Source of the DNA: Acidobacteriota bacterium
Lineage (GTDB): Bacteria; Acidobacteriota; Vicinamibacteria; Vicinamibacterales; UBA8438
Direction: 5' to 3'
Length of the DNA: 64,000 nucleotides
NCBI GenBank assembly: GCA_009838525.1
Contig: VXRJ01000003.1
Location: 1 to 64,000 of the forward strand
In this document: in pieces, positions 43,658 through 52,655 of the stretch
How the letters are laid out: every line of letters begins with the position of its first letter
Position numbering within the stretch: position 1 is the first letter of the stretch
The notes under the pieces: model-generated
Database searches by the model: none
What the model was told of the DNA's origin: nothing
What the model saw: the letters and a program-made list of their open reading frames with translations, nothing else
Program-made: the position numbers and the translations under genes

Positions 43658-44388
43658 CGCGGGAGTGGTTCCGCCCGGTAGAGAGCAAGCCCGTTGCGTA
43701 GGGCCGAGAACGCCAGCGCCCCGAACAGCCCGGCCGCGCCGATGGCCCCGCCCATGTCGAATAGCCGCCAGCTCGCGCCCAGCAGTTCGACATCTGGCCC
43801 ACCCACGAGCAGGCGGACGGCGCCGGCTGCGAGCAGGATGCGGAGCTCGGTAGGACCGATCTTCATCAGCGATAGCCGGAAGACGCCGCACGCGTGCGTC
43901 GCGAGATAGGCCTCGGCGGAGACCATCAGGTAGGCGGCCAGCAACACCAGCGCCACGACCGGACTCATGTGCGGCGACAGCGCCATGCCCGCGCAGAGCA
44001 GCAGCATGCTGGCGATGTCGACCACGTGGTCCACGTAGAAGCCGTAGCGCGGCCGCTCGTGCTTCCGGATGCGGGCGACCGTTCCGTCAAGGCTGTCGCC
44101 GAACCAGCTGAGGGCGAGGCCGACGACAACGCCGATCAGGGCCAGATCGCTCCAGCGCGACGCCCAGAACGCCGCGCCCACACCGGCCATGGCCACCAGC
44201 CCCAGCACCGTCAGATGGTCTGCGGTGATCCAGCGTGGAAGGCGAGCCGCCATCCACAGCAGCGCGCGCTTCTCCACGCCTGCCAGCAGGCTGTCGTTCT
44301 CCCGCGCGTGGCGCGCGCGCGCCATGGCCGGTGACGCCGACGCCATACCTCCCGTTACCGTTTGCGTTGCCGTCATGGTTTCCTCCAT
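43654..44388 (-). CDS. CDP-alcohol phosphatidyltransferase, long type
   Basis: A 244-residue membrane enzyme with the complete motif: DSLDGTVARIRKHERPRYG followed by D and D in FYVDHVVD (about residues 98-124), spaced as DX2DGX2ARX8GX3DX3D. It is larger than the copy at 20270 because of an N-terminal extension and more helices. Acceptor alcohol unknown. It overlaps the GtrA gene, suggesting a joint role in membrane glycolipid assembly. Confidence 0.9.
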   Translation of the reverse strand: MEETMTATQTVTGGMASASPAMARARHARENDSLLAGVEKRALLWMAARLPRWITADHLTVLGLVAMAGVGAAFWASRWSDLALIGVVVGLALSWFGDSLDGTVARIRKHERPRYGFYVDHVVDIASMLLLCAGMALSPHMSPVVALVLLAAYLMVSAEAYLATHACGVFRLSLMKIGPTELRILLAAGAVRLLVGGPDVELLGASWRLFDMGGAIGAAGLFGALAFSALRNGLALYRAEPLPR

Positions 44389-44594
44389 CGCCCTGCCACG
44401 GGCTACCCCGGAGTGTGCAGACGGCGGAGAAACTGGCTCACGGCACCCATGCCGGAAACGAGCCCCGATGGAGGCGGTCGGACGCGCAGTTCACAACGTC
44501 CGGCTGATTAGGGGTTGCCGCACGTGCCGGCAGGTTGCACAATGGCGCAAGCGCGCCAGTGCGGGCGCGCAGGCTCCGGGCAGGGGGAGACGAC

Positions 44595-46790
44595 ATGACC
44601 ACGAAGCGGCACATGATCGGCGGCTGCGCGGCGGCGGCGTTCCTGGCGGCGGGCCTCGCCCTACTCGGCCCACCCGTTGCGGCCCAGGACGAGGACATCA
44701 GCGGTGTCGTGACCAGCGCGGCCGGCCCCGAAGCCGGCGTCTGGGTCATCGCCGAGACGGACGACTTCGAGACCGGCTTCCGGAAGATCGTCGTGACCGA
44801 CGACGACGGGCGGTTCCTCGTGCCGGATCTCCCCGACGCCAACTACGAGGTATGGGTCCGCGGCTACGGCCTGTCCGATTCGGACAGGACGCCCGCGCGG
44901 CCCGGCGACGACCTGGCGCTGACCGCGACCGAAGCGGCCTCGCCGGCCGAGGCGGCGGAGATCTATCCCGCCAACTACTGGTATTCGCTCCTCGAGGTGC
45001 CGCCGGCCAGTGATTTTCCGGGCACCGGGCCGCGCGGAAACGGCATCGGCGCCACCATGCATACCCAGGCCGACTGGATCGACCGGTTGAAGGACGGCTG
45101 CCAGCTCTGCCACCAGCTCGGCAATGAGGCGACCCGCGAGATGCCGATGCTCGATCTCGACGAGTTCGACTCGTCGGCCGACGCGTGGGAGTACCGCCTC
45201 CTGGCGGGCGGGGCCGGGCCGGCGATGTCCGTCGAACTCAACCGCATGGGCCGGCCGCGCGCGCTCGAGCTGTACGCCGAGTGGAGCGACCGGATCGCCG
45301 CCGGAGAGCTGCCCCCCGTCCCGCCGCGGCCGCAGGGGCGTGAACGCAACATCGTCCTCAGCATGTGGGAGTGGGGACACCCGCGCGGCATGGTGCATGA
45401 CGAGATCACGACCGACAAGCGCAATCCGACGCTCAACGCGAACGGCCCCATATACGGAGTCGGCGGGGCCGGGTTGGTGATCACGGACCCCCGCACCCAC
45501 GAGTCGGTCCGGATGGACCTGCCGACGCGTATCGAGCGCCCGCGGCGGCCCGTCTCGTATCAGGGGTCGTCGACCAGAATTCCGTCGCTCTACTGGGGCG
45601 ATGAACCGGTCAACATCCAGAGCCGGAGCGCCCACAACCCGATGCTGGACGACAAGAACCGCCTCTGGATCACGCAGGCGGTGCGGCCGAACGACGTGCC
45701 GGACTGGTGCCTGGAGGGTTCGGACAACCGGTTCGCGCAGTACTACCCGATTCAACATCAGGACGAGACGCGCCAGGTGTCCTACTACGACCCCGAGACC
45801 GGCGAGTTCGAGCTGATCGACACGTGCTACTTCACGCACCACCTGCAGTTCGCGGACGACGCGGACGACACGCTGTGGCTGAGCGGATCGACCGAGGCGA
45901 TCGGTTGGCTGAACACGCGGCTGTACGACGAGACCGGCGACGAGCAGGTGTCGCAGGGCTGGTGTCCGACCGTCATCGACACCAACGGTGACGGCGTCAT
46001 CACCAGGCCGTGGAACGAGCCGGACTGGAACGGCGACGTCGAGATCGATCCGGCGCGCGACACGCGGGTCGGCAGCCTCGACAAGTTCAAGCGCGCCTAC
46101 GGCGTCATCCCGCATCCGGACGGATCGGTATGGATCACGCGGCGCTTCCCGGTGCCGGGGAAGCTGATCCGCCTGGAGCTCGGGGACAATCCGCCGGAGA
46201 CCTGCATCTCCGAGGTCTACGAGCCGCCGTACGATCCGGGTGGCGACCCGAACGAGTGGGGATACGGCCCCCGCGGCATCGATGTCGACCGCAACGGCGT
46301 GATCTGGACCGCGCTCGGCGGCAGCGGGCACATGGCCAGCTTCGACCGCAGCAAGTGCGCGGTGCTGAACGGACCGACCGCCACCGGCCAGCACTGCCGC
46401 GAGGGGTGGACGCTGTATCCGACCCCCGGCCCGAAGCTGAAGGGCGTCGAGGGCTCAGCCAACGCCGACTACCACTACTACAACTGGGTCGACCAGTTCG
46501 ACACCCTCGGCCTCGGCGCCAACACGCCGATTGCCACCGGCACGACGTCGGACGCGTTGCTCGCCCTCGATCCGGACAGCGGCGACTGGGTGATCATGCG
46601 CGTCCCGTATCCGCTCGGCTTCTACAGCCGCGGTCTGGACGGCCGGATCGACGATCCGGACGCCGGCTGGAAGGGGCGCGGGGTCTGGTCCAGCTTCAAT
46701 ACGGGGTCGCCGCACCATCTCGAGGGCGGCAAGGGAACGACGAGCGAGATCGTGCGGTTCCAGATACGGCCGCACCCGCTGGCGAACTAG
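44595..46790 (+). CDS. Exported c-type haem protein with carboxypeptidase-regulatory and propeller domains
   Basis: A 731-residue secreted protein (signal ending PPVAAQ). Residues about 33-100 are a carboxypeptidase-regulatory-like beta sandwich (TSAAGPEAGVWVIAETDD, TDDDGRFLVPDLPDANYEV). One c-type haem site CQLCH is at 169-173. The long rest (about 220-730) has repeated strands and glycines suggesting a six- or seven-bladed propeller (GVGGAGLVITDPRTHESV; PHPDGSVWITRRFPVPGKL). It may be a periplasmic electron-transfer or lyase-like protein of a type common in such genomes. Its start is 206 bases after the divergent gene, the longest gap nearby. Confidence 0.8.
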   Translation: MTTKRHMIGGCAAAAFLAAGLALLGPPVAAQDEDISGVVTSAAGPEAGVWVIAETDDFETGFRKIVVTDDDGRFLVPDLPDANYEVWVRGYGLSDSDRTPARPGDDLALTATEAASPAEAAEIYPANYWYSLLEVPPASDFPGTGPRGNGIGATMHTQADWIDRLKDGCQLCHQLGNEATREMPMLDLDEFDSSADAWEYRLLAGGAGPAMSVELNRMGRPRALELYAEWSDRIAAGELPPVPPRPQGRERNIVLSMWEWGHPRGMVHDEITTDKRNPTLNANGPIYGVGGAGLVITDPRTHESVRMDLPTRIERPRRPVSYQGSSTRIPSLYWGDEPVNIQSRSAHNPMLDDKNRLWITQAVRPNDVPDWCLEGSDNRFAQYYPIQHQDETRQVSYYDPETGEFELIDTCYFTHHLQFADDADDTLWLSGSTEAIGWLNTRLYDETGDEQVSQGWCPTVIDTNGDGVITRPWNEPDWNGDVEIDPARDTRVGSLDKFKRAYGVIPHPDGSVWITRRFPVPGKLIRLELGDNPPETCISEVYEPPYDPGGDPNEWGYGPRGIDVDRNGVIWTALGGSGHMASFDRSKCAVLNGPTATGQHCREGWTLYPTPGPKLKGVEGSANADYHYYNWVDQFDTLGLGANTPIATGTTSDALLALDPDSGDWVIMRVPYPLGFYSRGLDGRIDDPDAGWKGRGVWSSFNTGSPHHLEGGKGTTSEIVRFQIRPHPLAN

Positions 46791-46797
46791 CCCGTAG

Positions 46798-47427
46798 ATG
46801 CGCAAGGCGGCGATTACGCTCGCGGCGCTGGCCGTGCTCGGCGGGCTGTTCTGGTGGACGGTGCAGAGCAGCCTGGCCGAGCCCTACGTCGTCGACTCGG
46901 ACCTGGTTTCCGATTGGGAGGTCGCGCTACGAGGCGGGCCGGCGCGGGGCGCCGGCCTGCTCGTACTGGAAACCGCGGATCAGCTTCGCGCCGAGCTTTT
47001 CCAGCAGATTTTCACCCGCACGATGGAGTCCATGGTGTCGCCGCCGTGGGCTTCGGTGCCGCTGGTGCTCAACGCCGAGTACGCCGACTCGCTGCGGAGC
47101 GCGCTCTCGCCGGAGGATCTGCTCCGCGCGGCGGAAGAATCCGGATTGTCGGACGCCGTCCCCGCGCCGATCTGCATCGGCGTGATCCGGGGTGAAGGCG
47201 CCCAGAGCACGCGCCAGCTCTACTACGCGATCTTCGAGGCCCCCGAGGTCGGCCGCTTCCGCGAGACGCTGGCGCGGCGTTACGCGGAGGCCGGCGGGAC
47301 GGCAGCCTTCGAGCCGGGCGGGTTCCCGCTGGTCATGCCGCTCGCGGCATCCGACGGGAACTTCGCGAGCTGGTGGCCGCTTGACGTCAGCGCCGCCGAC
47401 TGCCTGGCGCCGCTCGTGGCGCAGTAG
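46798..47427 (+). CDS. Membrane-anchored protein of unknown function
   Basis: A 209-residue protein with one N-terminal helix (AAITLAALAVLGGLFWWTV) and a periplasmic domain that I do not recognise. It contains the segments YVVDSDLVSDWEVALRGG and PICIGVIRGEGAQSTRQLYY; the final domain has the cysteine of SAADCLAPL. It is seven bases after the haem-propeller gene and so probably works with it. Confidence 0.7.
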   Translation: MRKAAITLAALAVLGGLFWWTVQSSLAEPYVVDSDLVSDWEVALRGGPARGAGLLVLETADQLRAELFQQIFTRTMESMVSPPWASVPLVLNAEYADSLRSALSPEDLLRAAEESGLSDAVPAPICIGVIRGEGAQSTRQLYYAIFEAPEVGRFRETLARRYAEAGGTAAFEPGGFPLVMPLAASDGNFASWWPLDVSAADCLAPLVAQ

Positions 47428-47458
47428 GCCCGAAGCGGTCACAGCCGGCCAAGGGCTG

Positions 47459-48748
47459 TCAGTCGACGATGGCCTGCATCACGGCGTTCTGGAAGTCGAC
47501 CCGGAGCGGACCGCCCGGCGTCTGCACCATCAGAATGGCCGTCAAGTCCTCCTTGGGATCGACCCAATAGGTCGTGCCGAAGGCGCCGCTCCAGCCGAAG
47601 CTGCCGGTCGATCGGTGGTCGTTGCGGGCCTTGACGGCGTCGAGCACGACGTCGACGGTCAGCCCGAAGCCTTTCCCGGGGCTACCGCCGGTGCGTCCGG
47701 CCTTCGCGTAGAGGTCGCCGACGTGATTCGAACCCATCAGATCGACGGTCCGTGAACCGAGCAGCCGCGTGCCATTCAGCTCGCCCCGGTTCACGAGCAT
47801 CTGGGCGAACTGCAGGTAGTCCTCGGCCGTCGACCAGAGACCGCCGCCGCCCCCATGCAACGTCTTCGTGGCCACCCATTCCGGCACGGGGCGGCGCTCC
47901 AGTCCGTCGTCCGTGCGACCGTAGAGCGTGACGACACGCGGCATGTTCTCATCCGCCACGTTGAACGCCGTGTCCTTCATCCCGAGCGGCTCGAAGATCC
48001 GCTGCCGCAGGAACTCGTCGAAGGTCAGCCCCGAGGCGACCTCGACGATCCGGCCCAGGGTGTCGATCCCCGCCAGCCCGCTGTAGGCCCAGCGGGTGCC
48101 CGGCTGGAAGTCGAGGGGGGCCGCTCCGAGCGCGGCCGTCCAGTCCGCGACGGTGCCGGTCAGGTTGCGAGGCGCGATGCGTGACGTCGCCTCGCTTGCC
48201 ACGCCGCCGCTCCCGAGACCCGATGTGTGGGTGATCAGATCCTGCACCGTGACCTCGCGGTTGGCGGGCACGGTATAGACGTCGTCTTCCTCGCCCGCGG
48301 CATTCGTTCGCGGCATCGCCACCTTCGTACCGTGGAACTCCGGGATGAAGCGGGACACCGGATCCGACAGGCGGACCTTCCCCTCTTCGACCAGCATCAG
48401 GATGGCGACACCGGTCACCGGCTTGGTCATCGAGGCGATCGGGAAGATCGTGTCCTTGCGCATCGGCGCATTAGCTTCGATGTCCATCAGGCCATGCGCC
48501 TCGAAGTGGGCGACCTGCCCGCGCCGGGCGACGACGGTGACGGCGCCCGAGATCTGGTCCGCGTCGATGGCGCGCTGGACCATCTCGCCGATGCGCTGGA
48601 GACGCTTCGCGGACAGCCCCACGTCTTCGGGCGTCCCGACGGGCACCTGGGCGCCGGCCGGGGCAACCGTGAGCAGGACAGCGAGGATGAGTATCAACGA
48701 CACGCGGGGAACGAGGCGGACCCGGTCACGGGCAGTGTTGGCGCGCAT
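47459..48748 (-). CDS. Serine hydrolase of the beta-lactamase/EstB family
   Basis: A 429-residue exported serine hydrolase (signal about 1-33). It has the class C/EstB SxxK motif in FPIASMTKPVTG and the Tyr-containing motif in WAYSGLAGIDT; late motifs include GWSGAFGTTYWVDP. Substrates in this family include esters and peptides as well as beta-lactams; the function cannot be fixed here. It is transcribed away from a region of repeated sequence (48840-48930). Confidence 0.88.
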   Translation of the reverse strand: MRANTARDRVRLVPRVSLILILAVLLTVAPAGAQVPVGTPEDVGLSAKRLQRIGEMVQRAIDADQISGAVTVVARRGQVAHFEAHGLMDIEANAPMRKDTIFPIASMTKPVTGVAILMLVEEGKVRLSDPVSRFIPEFHGTKVAMPRTNAAGEEDDVYTVPANREVTVQDLITHTSGLGSGGVASEATSRIAPRNLTGTVADWTAALGAAPLDFQPGTRWAYSGLAGIDTLGRIVEVASGLTFDEFLRQRIFEPLGMKDTAFNVADENMPRVVTLYGRTDDGLERRPVPEWVATKTLHGGGGGLWSTAEDYLQFAQMLVNRGELNGTRLLGSRTVDLMGSNHVGDLYAKAGRTGGSPGKGFGLTVDVVLDAVKARNDHRSTGSFGWSGAFGTTYWVDPKEDLTAILMVQTPGGPLRVDFQNAVMQAIVD

Positions 48749-48841
48749 GAGTAACTCCTTTGATCGCGAATCGACTGCGGTTGCCCCGCAGCATACCGCA
48801 GCACCGCGGTCCCTGCTCCAATCGGACGCACCGGCATCGGC

Positions 48842-48880
48842 GCGACGCTACGCGGCCAGAAGCGACGCTACGCGGCCAGA
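48842..48880 (+). repeat. Tandem 19-base direct repeat
   Basis: GCGACGCTACGCGGCCAGA occurs at 48842-48860 and again at 48862-48880 with no mismatch. Only two units exist. The second unit is the beginning of the dispersed repeat copy A. Confidence 0.75.
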
Positions 48881-48926
48881 TCGCTGTTTCGCACAACAAT
48901 CGCCATATAAGCCTTGAAATACTCCC
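48868..48926 (+). repeat. Dispersed repeat family, copy A
   Basis: CGCTACGCGGCCA followed by TCGCTGTTTCGCACAAC and a CCATAT-containing tail. The first 43 bases match the reverse complement of copy C (52441-52526) with only a few differences. Copy B (51538-51586) matches the later half. All three lie within 4 kb around the sensor-kinase gene. Confidence 0.65.
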
Positions 48927-49081
48927 TTCAGTAGGGTCAGTCCATGATGTCGAGTGGGTTGAAAGCGAATGAGACTTCGCATCGCAGGGACTCGAAGACA
49001 TGTTGCGGAACGGATCGAGCATCACAACGGGTCGGCCAGTGCGGGGTGTGGATGGGCCAATCGCCTCGGTGTGGAACGGGC

Positions 49082-51445
49082 TCACCGCTTCTCGGGTCTG
49101 GGCATGCGGTAGCCAACGCCGCGCTCATTGCAGACGTAGGCTGGGTTGGCCGCGTCGTCGCCCAGCTTGCGGCGTAGAGTCTTCACGATCGCACGTACCA
49201 GCTTCGGATCGCCGGAGCCACGGTCCCGCCTGCTCCACGCCCGGTGCAGCAGCGAGTCGTATGTCACGGTCCGGCCAGCGTCGGTCGAGAGCACGCGGAG
49301 CACCTCGTACTCCGTAACCGTCAACGTGACTGGACGGCCGGCCACGGTAACGCGGCGTTCGTCGTAGTGGATCGCCAGCTCCCCCAGCAGGAAGGCTTCC
49401 GGCTCGGCCCGTCGGCGTAGCGCCGCGCGTACTCGCGCCGTCAGCTCCGACGGTGAGAAGGGCTTGACGATGTAGTCGGCAGCTCCTGCATTCAGCGCCC
49501 TGACGATGGTCTCGTCCCGGCCGTAGGCCGAAATGAAGATGACCGGCAGATCCTCGAGCTCGCGCATCTCTTCCATCAACTCGATGCCGTCGGTGCCCGG
49601 CAGCATTAGGTCCAGCAGGACGAGCCGAGGCTTGTGCTTCCTGATGAGACCGGGCACGGCACTCGGGTCGCCGGTCACAACCGGGGCGTAGTCTGCCTCG
49701 GTGAGAGCGTCCCGAACGTACCTAAGCGTCTGCGGGTCGTCGTCTACGGCGAGGATGCACGTCTGCTCCTCCCCCTTCCGAAGTCCGCGAGGACGGCTCC
49801 GAGCGGAGCCGGTAGCCCCAGCGATGTCCTCTGCCACCGGCAGGGTGAATGTGAACCGGGTGCCCCGCCCCGCCCCGTCGCTCTCGGCCCAGATGCGGCC
49901 TCCGTGCGCCTCCACCAGTCCCTTGCATATCGACAGCCCCAGGCCGTAGCCCGCAAACCGGTGTTCCCCCTCTCCAGCGGCCGCGCCAGCATACTTCCGG
50001 AACAAATGCGGCAGACGGTCCGGCGGCACGCCCCGGCCCTGGTCGGACACCGAGATCGCCACATGCAGCCCGTCCCGCGCGGCGCCAACCCGGATCGGAG
50101 ACGACTCTGGAGACTGTCGCGACGCGTTCGAGAGCAGATTGTTGAGGACCTGAACGATGCGGCCCGGGTCGGCCATCACCCGCGGCAAGTCCTCCGCAAG
50201 GTCGATTTTCAGGTCGTGCCCGCCGCCGCTGCTGAGGAGGGTGTTCCTGGCCCGCTCCACCAGGCTTGCCACCCTCGCCGGCTCGACCGAAACCGACAGC
50301 GTGCCCGTCTCGATGCGTCCCTGGTCCAGCAGGTCGGCGATCAGGCCAAGCATTTGGTCGGCCTGTTCGTCGATGACCCGGAGAAACTGTAGCGTCTCAG
50401 CCGGGTCCGGCGCCCGCGAGGAACCCAGCAAGGCGACTGTCGAACCCTTGATCGAGCTCAGCGGCGTTCGCAGTTCGTGGCTCACCATACCCAGGAACCC
50501 GACTCGCAGGCGCTCCAGCTCCTCCAGCGGCGCCAGATCCTGCATGGTGACCACCATCGACTCGACCGTGCCGTCCGCCGACCGGATCGGCGTGGCATTG
50601 ACCAGCGTTGTGACGCTCGGGCCGTGAGGGACCGAGAGCGTAATCTCCTCGGCGCGCACCGTTTCGGCGCTTGTCAACTGCTCCGCATTCGGAAACTCCG
50701 CCAAGGCGACTTCGCGCCCGTCGCCGAAACGGCAGGTAGTCACGTCCAGCAGATCCTCCAGCGCCCGCCCCGGCACGCGCAGGCGCTCGACGATCCGTCG
50801 CGCCTCTCGGTTCAACGACACGGGGCTGCGGCTCTTACCGTCGAAGACGACAACGCCTACCGGCGAGGTCTCGACGAGAGCCTCCAGGTCGGCCCTGGCC
50901 CGCCGTTCGTCCCGGTGCGTGCGGGCGTTGGCGATCGCCGTCGCCGCCTGCGACGCGAACAGGACCAGAACCTCCTCGTCGGCACTCGTGAACTGCTGTC
51001 CGCCCTCCTTCCCGCCCAGAAAGAAGTTGCCGACGTACACATCGCGGTGGCGCATCGGCGTGCACTGCATCGCCCCTGACACCATCAGCTCCCAAGAGAA
51101 TCCGAGCTCCCTGACATAGGCTGGCAGATCGGCCACCCGCAACGACTTCCGTAGATTCCGGAAGTGCTCGAACAGCCGCGGTCCGTCGGGCCACGCAGCC
51201 ATTTTCTCGTGCTGTCCTGGCGCGAGGCCGACGGTCACGAAGTCCTGCGGCTGCCCGGCTTCATCAACCGTCGCGATCACGCCGTACCGGGCGCCGGTCA
51301 GCGCGCGGGCGTTGTCGACGATCTCCCGCAGGACGGTTTCGAGGTCGAGGCTGGCGCTGACGCGCAGGACCGCGGCGCATAGGTTCGAGATGCGGTCCTC
51401 GAGCGTCTTGATCCGTCGGCGCAACTGGTCGGGACTCTCCTGCAC
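49082..51445 (-). CDS. Hybrid sensor kinase/response regulator with DNA-binding domain
   Basis: A 787-residue one-polypeptide two-component system. Order: N-terminal coiled helix, GAF domain (about 30-170), PAS-like region (about 175-300), HisKA with VSHELRTPL (phospho-His near 323), HATPase_c (GIGL-type motifs in GYGLGLSICKGLVEAHGG), receiver domain with the phospho-Asp in RLVLLDLMLPG (near 612), and an OmpR-like winged helix ending GVGYRMPRPEKR. Such kinases usually stop at the receiver; the DNA-binding domain makes it a direct transcription regulator. No transmembrane helix is visible, so it would sense a cytoplasmic signal. GTG 51445 has GGAGG just before it. Confidence 0.85.
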   Translation of the reverse strand: MQESPDQLRRRIKTLEDRISNLCAAVLRVSASLDLETVLREIVDNARALTGARYGVIATVDEAGQPQDFVTVGLAPGQHEKMAAWPDGPRLFEHFRNLRKSLRVADLPAYVRELGFSWELMVSGAMQCTPMRHRDVYVGNFFLGGKEGGQQFTSADEEVLVLFASQAATAIANARTHRDERRARADLEALVETSPVGVVVFDGKSRSPVSLNREARRIVERLRVPGRALEDLLDVTTCRFGDGREVALAEFPNAEQLTSAETVRAEEITLSVPHGPSVTTLVNATPIRSADGTVESMVVTMQDLAPLEELERLRVGFLGMVSHELRTPLSSIKGSTVALLGSSRAPDPAETLQFLRVIDEQADQMLGLIADLLDQGRIETGTLSVSVEPARVASLVERARNTLLSSGGGHDLKIDLAEDLPRVMADPGRIVQVLNNLLSNASRQSPESSPIRVGAARDGLHVAISVSDQGRGVPPDRLPHLFRKYAGAAAGEGEHRFAGYGLGLSICKGLVEAHGGRIWAESDGAGRGTRFTFTLPVAEDIAGATGSARSRPRGLRKGEEQTCILAVDDDPQTLRYVRDALTEADYAPVVTGDPSAVPGLIRKHKPRLVLLDLMLPGTDGIELMEEMRELEDLPVIFISAYGRDETIVRALNAGAADYIVKPFSPSELTARVRAALRRRAEPEAFLLGELAIHYDERRVTVAGRPVTLTVTEYEVLRVLSTDAGRTVTYDSLLHRAWSRRDRGSGDPKLVRAIVKTLRRKLGDDAANPAYVCNERGVGYRMPRPEKR

Positions 51446-51845
51446 GTTACCCCCTCCTTGCCGGACGTGGCGCGCGAGGCATCCCGAGACGCGAGGCGGC
51501 TCCTCACGCGTTTCGTCGCCGCAGATTATTGCATACTCGCACAATAATCGTCATACGGCCTTTCACCATCTCCCAAACCTCACACACGATCTGCGATCCT
51601 TTTGGAAGTATGTCCTACAGCGTCGAGAATTGGGCCACGTTCCGGTGATTTCGCGGGCCTGTTCGGCGGGCATAGTCCTCCTCGGGGAACCTCCCGTCAA
51701 ATGGGGGTTCTCCCCCTGACCCACCCGTCGGGCAGGCCCGCACTTCGGGACATCGGGGAGAAAAGCGTGGCGCGCCCGCTCATGCCCGAGGGCTCGGCAG
51801 TCTAACGCCGCCTGTTTCTAACCTGGCAGAGGAGAGAAGCTCCAG
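51446..51845. other. 400-base gap upstream of the kinase gene
   Basis: No protein gene is supported here. Copy B of the dispersed repeat (51538-51586) lies about 95 bases before the kinase start, so it may contain the control site of that gene. The remainder has no recognised RNA gene or terminator, and the small open frames have no domain. Confidence 0.5.
51538..51586 (+). repeat. Dispersed repeat family, copy B
   Basis: CGCACAATAATCGTCATA followed by a stretch ending CATCTCCCAAA and TCACAC. It shares with copy C the pattern CGCACAA, ATC, CATA, CATCTCCCAAA and TCACAC in order, with about ten mismatches in about 45 bases. It lacks the CGCTACGCGGCCA front part. Confidence 0.5.
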
Positions 51846-52070
51846 ATGAGTAGTGAAGACGATCGCTCACCTGTTGCGCCCCACGTTCTACGTGCTGAAG
51901 TTCTTGATGGGAAGGTGTGGATCGAGGTTCTGACCCCTGTTTATCAGGTTGGTCAGCCGGGGATGACTCGTGTGCTTCATGTGCCGATGGAGGTTCAATC
52001 TGCATTGGAGGCGGCATACGAACTTCTGCAGGCAGCGGGAAAGGCGGCGGAACAGCGCCCCCGCAGTTGA
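51846..52070 (+). CDS. Small hypothetical protein
   Basis: A 74-residue protein that I do not recognise. Charged N-terminus (MSSEDDRSPVAPHVLRAEV), then beta-rich KVWIEVLTPVYQVG and an Ala-rich helix EVQSALEAAYELLQAAGKAAE. A ribosome site GAGGAGAG lies about ten bases before the ATG. It lies just before the tRNA-Arg gene. Compact size, clear start and helix suggest a real small protein, but no homologue is known to me. Confidence 0.5.
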   Translation: MSSEDDRSPVAPHVLRAEVLDGKVWIEVLTPVYQVGQPGMTRVLHVPMEVQSALEAAYELLQAAGKAAEQRPRS

Positions 52071-52135
52071 CGCCCCGGTCCGAAACCGTAGTACGCTTGT
52101 TGGGTAGTTCCGTAAGTCGTTCATTCCAAGAGTAC

Positions 52136-52212
<77 letters not shown>

Positions 52213-52256
52213 ACCCCCATTCCCCGGCAGCAACACAAACAACTTGCCTGTTTCGT

Positions 52257-52403
52257 TCACAATCGGTGCTTCCCCATCAGGATGCGACGGATACGCTCCT
52301 CCCGCTCCTTTCTGCTTCGGTGCGCCTCGCGGAATGACCGGACCAACACCACGACGAGCCAAACGACCACGCCGGCAGCAACGATGAACGGGACGTACTC
52401 CAT
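52257..52403 (-). CDS. Small single-helix membrane protein (48 aa)
   Basis: An ATG at 52403 on the minus strand opens a 48-residue frame: [20 protein letters not shown] as one transmembrane helix, followed by a very basic tail ([20 protein letters not shown], then ILMGKHRL). The pattern of helix plus charged tail is typical of real small membrane proteins and unlike chance frames in GC-rich DNA. There is no strong ribosome site and no named family. It lies between the tRNA and the dispersed repeat copy C. Confidence 0.45.
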   Translation of the reverse strand: MEYVPFIVAAGVVVWLVVVLVRSFREAHRSRKEREERIRRILMGKHRL

Positions 52404-52440
52404 ACCGTCGAAATGTGCTTCAGTGGCTGTACCTAAGGGA

Positions 52441-52526
52441 GTATCTCAAACAACGTGTGATCTTTGGGAGATGAAGAAACGCCATATGGTGATAGTTGTG
52501 CGAAACAGCGACTTGGCCGCGTAGCG
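52441..52526 (-). repeat. Dispersed repeat family, copy C
   Basis: On the minus strand it reads CGCTACGCGGCCA, TCGCTGTTTCGCACAAC, CCATATGG, CATCTCCCAAA, GATCACACG and ends near GAGATAC. It has the front part shared with copy A and the back part shared with copy B, so it may be closest to the full element. Its front is fused to the cytochrome-peroxidase remnant. Confidence 0.65.
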
Positions 52527-52606
52527 CCGCGTCGAGCGCGGCGATACTGCCGTCGTGCATGTAGGACGCCGTCACCGAGACGTTGCGGAGCGTCCGAATT
52601 CGACGC
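52520..52606 (-). pseudogene. Remnant of a di-haem cytochrome c peroxidase/MauG C-terminus
   Basis: On the minus strand this stretch encodes RTLRNVSVTASYMHDGS and continues IAALDAALRG. This is the C-terminal signature of di-haem cytochrome c peroxidases (TLRNVALTAPYMHDGS). Nothing else of the gene is left: no haem CxxCH sites are within reach. The next gene upstream is a different protein in another frame. A lost or truncated enzyme is the simplest reading. Confidence 0.6.
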
Positions 52607-52655
52607 CGGCCGGATGCTCGTCGACCGGGGCCGCGGACGGAAACGCCGCGCCTTG

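Larger units (their letters stand above)
48749..49081. other. 333-base gap with repeats
   Basis: No gene is supported. It contains the tandem 19-base repeat at 48842-48880 and the dispersed repeat copy that begins inside it and runs to about 48926. Small open frames here are translations of the repeats. The rest, 48931-49081, has no recognisable structure. Confidence 0.6.

Noticed and set aside
47441-47459. Terminator after the anchored unknown gene
   Set aside because: A six-base hairpin ACAGCC/GGCTGT exists, but there is no T-tract and the stem is short.
48842-48880. CRISPR array
   Set aside because: Two units with a one-base spacer and no cas genes.
52282-52524. 80-residue plus-strand ORF
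   Set aside because: Composition is random, and it lies over the small membrane ORF and the repeat on the other strand.
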